From contig NZ_JAJISP010000002.1 in the NCBI RefSeq assembly GCF_022132145.1, positions 434,001 to 498,000 of the forward strand: a stretch of 64,000 bases of DNA. Direction: 5' to 3'. Positions 60,974-64,000 of the stretch are shown here, piece by piece. Source of the DNA: Pseudomonas sp. MMS21 TM103 (GTDB lineage Bacteria; Pseudomonadota; Gammaproteobacteria; Pseudomonadales; Pseudomonadaceae). The first letter of the stretch is position 1, and each line of letters starts with the position of its first letter. The position numbers were made by a program, and so were the translations under genes. A model generated the notes under the pieces. That model searched no databases. It was not told the origin of the DNA and saw nothing but the letters and a program-made list of their open reading frames with translations.

Positions 60974-61797
60974 TCAGCTCGCGCACGCACGTGGATAGGC
61001 CCAAAGGCTTCATTCTGCACCAACTCGACCAGCGATTCTTTGATCAGCTCGAGCACCGCCATAAAAGTCACCACCACGCCCAGGCGCCCCTCTTCGGCCG
61101 TGAAGAGTTCGACAAAGGGCACGAAAGCGCCACCCTTGAGGCGCTCCAGCACTTCACTCATGCGCTCGCGAGTCGACAGCGTCTCCCGACTGACCTGGTG
61201 ACTCTCGAACATATCGGCGCGGCGCAAGACTTGCGCCATCGACAACAACAGTTCCTCCAGATTGACCTCCGGCAGCAGCTTGCGCGCCTGAGCCTGCGGC
61301 GCATCCAGGCGCGGTACAGTCAGGTCACGACCGACCCGCGGCAGCATATCGAGGCCTTCGGCAGCGGCCTTGTAGCGCTCGTATTCCTGCAGGCGACGAA
61401 TCAGCTCGGCGCGTGGGTCGTCTTCTTCCTCCGGGGCCTCGCTCGAACGCGGCAGCAGCATGCGCGACTTGATCTCGGCAAGCATCGCCGCCATCACCAG
61501 GTACTCGGCGGCCAACTCCAGGCGCACCGACTGCATCAACTCGACATAGCCCATGTACTGCCGGGTGATTTCCGCCACGGGAATGTCCAGCACATCGATA
61601 TTCTGTTTGCGGATCAGGTAGAGCAGCAGGTCCAGGGGGCCTTCGAAGGCCTCGAGAAACACTTCCAGCGCGTCCGGCGGGATATACAAATCCAGCGGCA
61701 TCTCGGTCACCGCCCGGCCGTATACCAAAGCGAACGGCAGCTCTTGCTGGGCGCCTGCTTGGCTGTCGGCGGGCTGTTCAGGGGACTGGCTGTGCAT
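60970..61797 (-). CDS. scpA: Segregation and condensation protein ScpA
   Basis: 275 residues of the kleisin family: VFLEAFEGPLDLLLYLIRKQN near residue 48, the AAEYLVMAAMLAEIKSRMLLP helix, and a C-terminal winged helix. The first 45 residues are a variable leader; the ATG at 61797 has no strong ribosome-binding site. It lies between trpS and scpB on one strand. Confidence 0.94.
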   Translation of the reverse strand: MHSQSPEQPADSQAGAQQELPFALVYGRAVTEMPLDLYIPPDALEVFLEAFEGPLDLLLYLIRKQNIDVLDIPVAEITRQYMGYVELMQSVRLELAAEYLVMAAMLAEIKSRMLLPRSSEAPEEEDDPRAELIRRLQEYERYKAAAEGLDMLPRVGRDLTVPRLDAPQAQARKLLPEVNLEELLLSMAQVLRRADMFESHQVSRETLSTRERMSEVLERLKGGAFVPFVELFTAEEGRLGVVVTFMAVLELIKESLVELVQNEAFGPIHVRARAE

Positions 61798-61818
61798 ATC
61801 GATTTAAGGCGTTCCTAC

Positions 61819-63033
61819 TCAGCGGTAATTCAGACCCAGGGCCAAACGCACCTCGGTCAAGGTTTCCCGTGCTTCATTGCGCGCGCGCTCGGCGCCTTCG
61901 GCCAGGATACTGCGCAGCAAATCGGGGTTGCCCTGGTAATCGGCGGCACGCGCCTGCAGGGGCTGCAGCTCTTTTTGCACGGCCTCGATCAATGGTCCCT
62001 TGCAGTCCAGACAGCCAATGCCGGCACTCTTGCAGCCTTGCTGCAACGCAGCACGCGCCTCTTCGCTGGTGTAAATCTCGTGCAGCGGCCAAACCGGGCA
62101 ATGGGCAGGATTACCTGGATCGTCCCGGCGTACCCGCGCTGGATCCGTGGGCATGCGCTTGATCTTCTCTTCGACTTCGGCATGGCTGTCACGCAGAAAA
62201 ATTGCATTGCCGCTGGATTTGGACATTTTCCCGCCATCCAGCCCCGGCAGCTTCGGCGCATCGCTGAGCAAGGGTCGCGGCTCGGGCAACAACACCTTGC
62301 CGCCACCTTCCAGGTAACCGAATAGCCGTTCCTTGTCGCCGATGGTGATGCTCTGTTGCTCTTTAAGCAGCGCCTTGGCGGTTTCCAGGGCCTCGACGTC
62401 ACCCTGTTGCTGGTAGGCCTTGCGCAAGTTGTTGTAGAGCGTGGCGGTTTTCTTGCCGAGTTTACGGATTGCCGCCTCGGCTTTCAGCTCGAAGCCCGGC
62501 TCACGGCCATAGAGATGATTGAAACGCCGGGCGACTTCGCGTGCGAACTCGATATGCGCCAATTGATCGGCGCCGACCGGCACCACCCCTGCCCGGTACA
62601 GCAGGATATCCGCCGCCTGCAGCAACGGATAACCCAGAAAACCATAGGTAGCGAGTTCCCGGCCCGGCAGCCGGTCTTGCCGCTCCTTGTAGGACGGCAC
62701 CCGCTCCAGCCAGCTGAGCGGGCTGATCATCGACAGCAATAGATGCAGTTCGGCGTGCTCTGGCACCTGCGACTGGATAAACAAAGTGGCTGAACTGGGG
62801 CTGACCCCAGCCGCCAGCCAATCGACCGCCATGTCCATGACATGCTGGGAGATCGTCCCGACATCCTGGTAGTTGGTCGTCAGTGCATGCCAGTCGACGA
62901 TGCAGAAAAAGCATTCGTATTCGTGCTGCAACTTGATCCAGTTCTTCAGCACGCCATGATAATGGCCTATATGCAAAGGGCCACTGGGACGCATACCAGA
63001 CAGCACGCGGCGTTCGGAATCAACAAGGCTCAA
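61819..63033 (-). CDS. trpS: Tryptophanyl-tRNA synthetase
   Basis: 404 residues, class I synthetase with HIGH-type motif HIGHYHG near the N-terminus and KMSKS intact in GGKMSKSSGNA. The family alignment requires a start at the TTG at 63033, giving MSLVDSERRVLSGMRPSG: an in-frame TAG lies only three codons upstream, and the next starts (GTG 10 codons, ATG 14 codons later) would remove conserved residues. The TTG start with a weak ribosome-binding site would keep synthesis low. Confidence 0.94.
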   Translation of the reverse strand: MSLVDSERRVLSGMRPSGPLHIGHYHGVLKNWIKLQHEYECFFCIVDWHALTTNYQDVGTISQHVMDMAVDWLAAGVSPSSATLFIQSQVPEHAELHLLLSMISPLSWLERVPSYKERQDRLPGRELATYGFLGYPLLQAADILLYRAGVVPVGADQLAHIEFAREVARRFNHLYGREPGFELKAEAAIRKLGKKTATLYNNLRKAYQQQGDVEALETAKALLKEQQSITIGDKERLFGYLEGGGKVLLPEPRPLLSDAPKLPGLDGGKMSKSSGNAIFLRDSHAEVEEKIKRMPTDPARVRRDDPGNPAHCPVWPLHEIYTSEEARAALQQGCKSAGIGCLDCKGPLIEAVQKELQPLQARAADYQGNPDLLRSILAEGAERARNEARETLTEVRLALGLNYR

Positions 63034-63233
63034 ACCAGGCTACCTAAGCGAATCAACAAGACGCGAAGTATAGCGAGGCGAGAAGCTGCCGCGGGAAAAA
63101 CGACCGTGGAACCGTTCAGGCTCACGGCCGGTCATAATCAATGATGCCGCCCGGCAAACTCGACGGCAGAATCGTGCGCCAACATCAGTGCAAGATTTGA
63201 CGCGAATCCTGACCACTCGCTGAGGGTCACAGC

Positions 63234-63587
63234 ATGAAAATTCCCGCCGCCACTTTCGCCGCCGCCCTGCTGGGAGCATCACTGCTCCTGCCGCCGCTAA
63301 CCGCTCAGGCCGGCTTGGTCGGCACCCACGAAGTCCTCGCCGAGCAAACACTGCAAGCCGATCGCGATAAAGTCAGTGAGTTCCTCAACCGCGCCGACGT
63401 CGAGGAACGGTTGCAAACCATGGATGTCCCTGCGGCTCTGGCCCGTAGCCGGGTGGATGCTCTGACGCCAGCGGAAACCGCCACCTTGGCCCGCCAGATA
63501 GACACTTTGCCGGCCGGCGGTGCACTCAGCGGTAGCGACTTCGTCGTCATCCTGCTGGTGGCGCTGCTGGTGGCACTGATTCTGTAG
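63234..63587 (+). CDS. PA2779-family membrane protein
   Basis: 117 residues: a signal peptide (MKIPAATFAAALLGASLLLP then LTAQA), a soluble helical segment (VLAEQTLQADRDKVSEFLNR), and a C-terminal membrane helix FVVILLVALLVALIL. The pattern matches the PA2779 (DUF6627) family. Relatives are often next to a PA2778-type cysteine peptidase, which is absent here. Function unknown. Confidence 0.85.
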   Translation: MKIPAATFAAALLGASLLLPPLTAQAGLVGTHEVLAEQTLQADRDKVSEFLNRADVEERLQTMDVPAALARSRVDALTPAETATLARQIDTLPAGGALSGSDFVVILLVALLVALIL

Positions 63588-63635
63588 CCGCTGACAGCCA
63601 GGCGTGCGGAATTCAGCGCTTATCGTGCGAGGCTT

Positions 63636-64000
63636 TCACACCTCGCCGAAAGGCGCGGGATCACCGCAGCCGACGCGAATGATTTGCGGCTCATCATCCG
63701 CCAGATTGATTACGGTCGAGGCCTCCAGCCCACCAAAACCGCCGTCGATGATCAGGTCGACCTGATGTTCGAGAAATTGGCGCATTTCATAGGGATCGCT
63801 CATCGGCAGCGTCTCACCCGGCAGAATCAGACTGACGCTCATCAGCGGCTCGCCGAGTTCGCTGAGCAGCGCTTGGGCAATGGGGTGATTGGGTACCCGC
63901 AGACCAATGGTGCGGCGCTTGGGGTGCAGCAACATGCGCGGCACTTCGCGAGTGGCATTGAGAATGAAGGTGTAAGGCCCTGGCGTATGGTTCTTCAGCA
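63636..64000 (-). CDS. YciO/Sua5-family protein, C-terminal part
   Basis: Cut by the right window edge; about 120 C-terminal residues are present, starting within a PGPYTFIL block and including KRRTIGLRVPNHPIAQALL and the STVINLADDEPQIIRVGCGD C-terminus. This is the Sua5-YciO-YrdC family. YciO members resemble tRNA threonylcarbamoyl-adenylate synthases, but their in vivo role is uncertain. Confidence 0.92.
   Translation of the reverse strand, partial: LKNHTPGPYTFILNATREVPRMLLHPKRRTIGLRVPNHPIAQALLSELGEPLMSVSLILPGETLPMSDPYEMRQFLEHQVDLIIDGGFGGLEASTVINLADDEPQIIRVGCGDPAPFGEV

Overview
The window is a stretch of gamma-proteobacterial chromosome that I assign to Pseudomonas sensu lato. The reasons are the sdhCDAB-sucABC-lpd block divergent from gltA, the natural TyrA-AroA fusion inside a serC-pheA-hisC-tyrA/aroA-cmk-rpsA operon, mupP between ubiG and yciK, and the rlmM/tusA/acnA/aer neighbourhood. 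All these orders are familiar from pseudomonads. Most of the window is GC-rich housekeeping DNA. I see no rRNA, tRNA or CRISPR array.

Layout. 1-9550 (minus strand): TCA-cycle block, read in the order sdhC-sdhD-sdhA-sdhB-sucA-sucB-lpd-sucC, with sucC cut by the window edge. 9550-9919: divergent promoter region with good sigma70-type promoters for sdhC and gltA and a tandem operator-like repeat. 9920-29535: gltA, then a START-domain protein, a small cysteine-cluster protein, a two-gene c-di-GMP signalling operon (a REC-DUF3369-GGDEF-EAL protein and a sensor kinase), a beta-hydroxyacid dehydrogenase, an exonuclease, ppnP, an RhtA-like exporter, an MsbA-like ABC exporter, a DCC-family oxidoreductase, an ATP-NAD kinase-like protein, pdxB, a MATE exporter, a DUF3080 lipoprotein, a gamma-glutamylcyclotransferase-like protein, tusA and rlmM. 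29977-34575: acnA and an Aer-type PAS chemoreceptor.

34.6-41.1 kb is an accessory, decaying region. It holds an eptA gene cut off and joined tail-to-tail to a cut-off VOC-family gene, a DOPA-dioxygenase-like gene, ORF remnants, an AT-richer autotransporter gene with a cysteine cluster, and a decayed group II intron. The intron's 5' end begins exactly after the U-tract of the rpsA terminator, the insertion preference known for bacterial class C introns. As I recall the P. aeruginosa map, the core genes on either side come from different places, and ihfB, usually next to rpsA, is missing here. The region therefore looks like a rearrangement junction as well as an insertion hot spot.

41.1-64.0 kb returns to core genome: rpsA, cmk, the tyrA-aroA fusion, hisC, pheA, serC and gyrA (amino-acid, nucleotide and topology operon); mtnA and an MTA/SAH deaminase (methylthioadenosine salvage); ubiG, mupP and yciK; an active-looking diguanylate cyclase; rluB, scpB, scpA and trpS; a PA2779-family membrane protein; and the start of a YciO/Sua5-family gene cut by the window edge.

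No clearly new defence or biosynthetic system is visible. The most unusual items are the terminator-tethered group II intron, the eptA/VOC deletion junction, the cysteine-bearing autotransporter, and the kinase/response-regulator pair predicted to degrade c-di-GMP.
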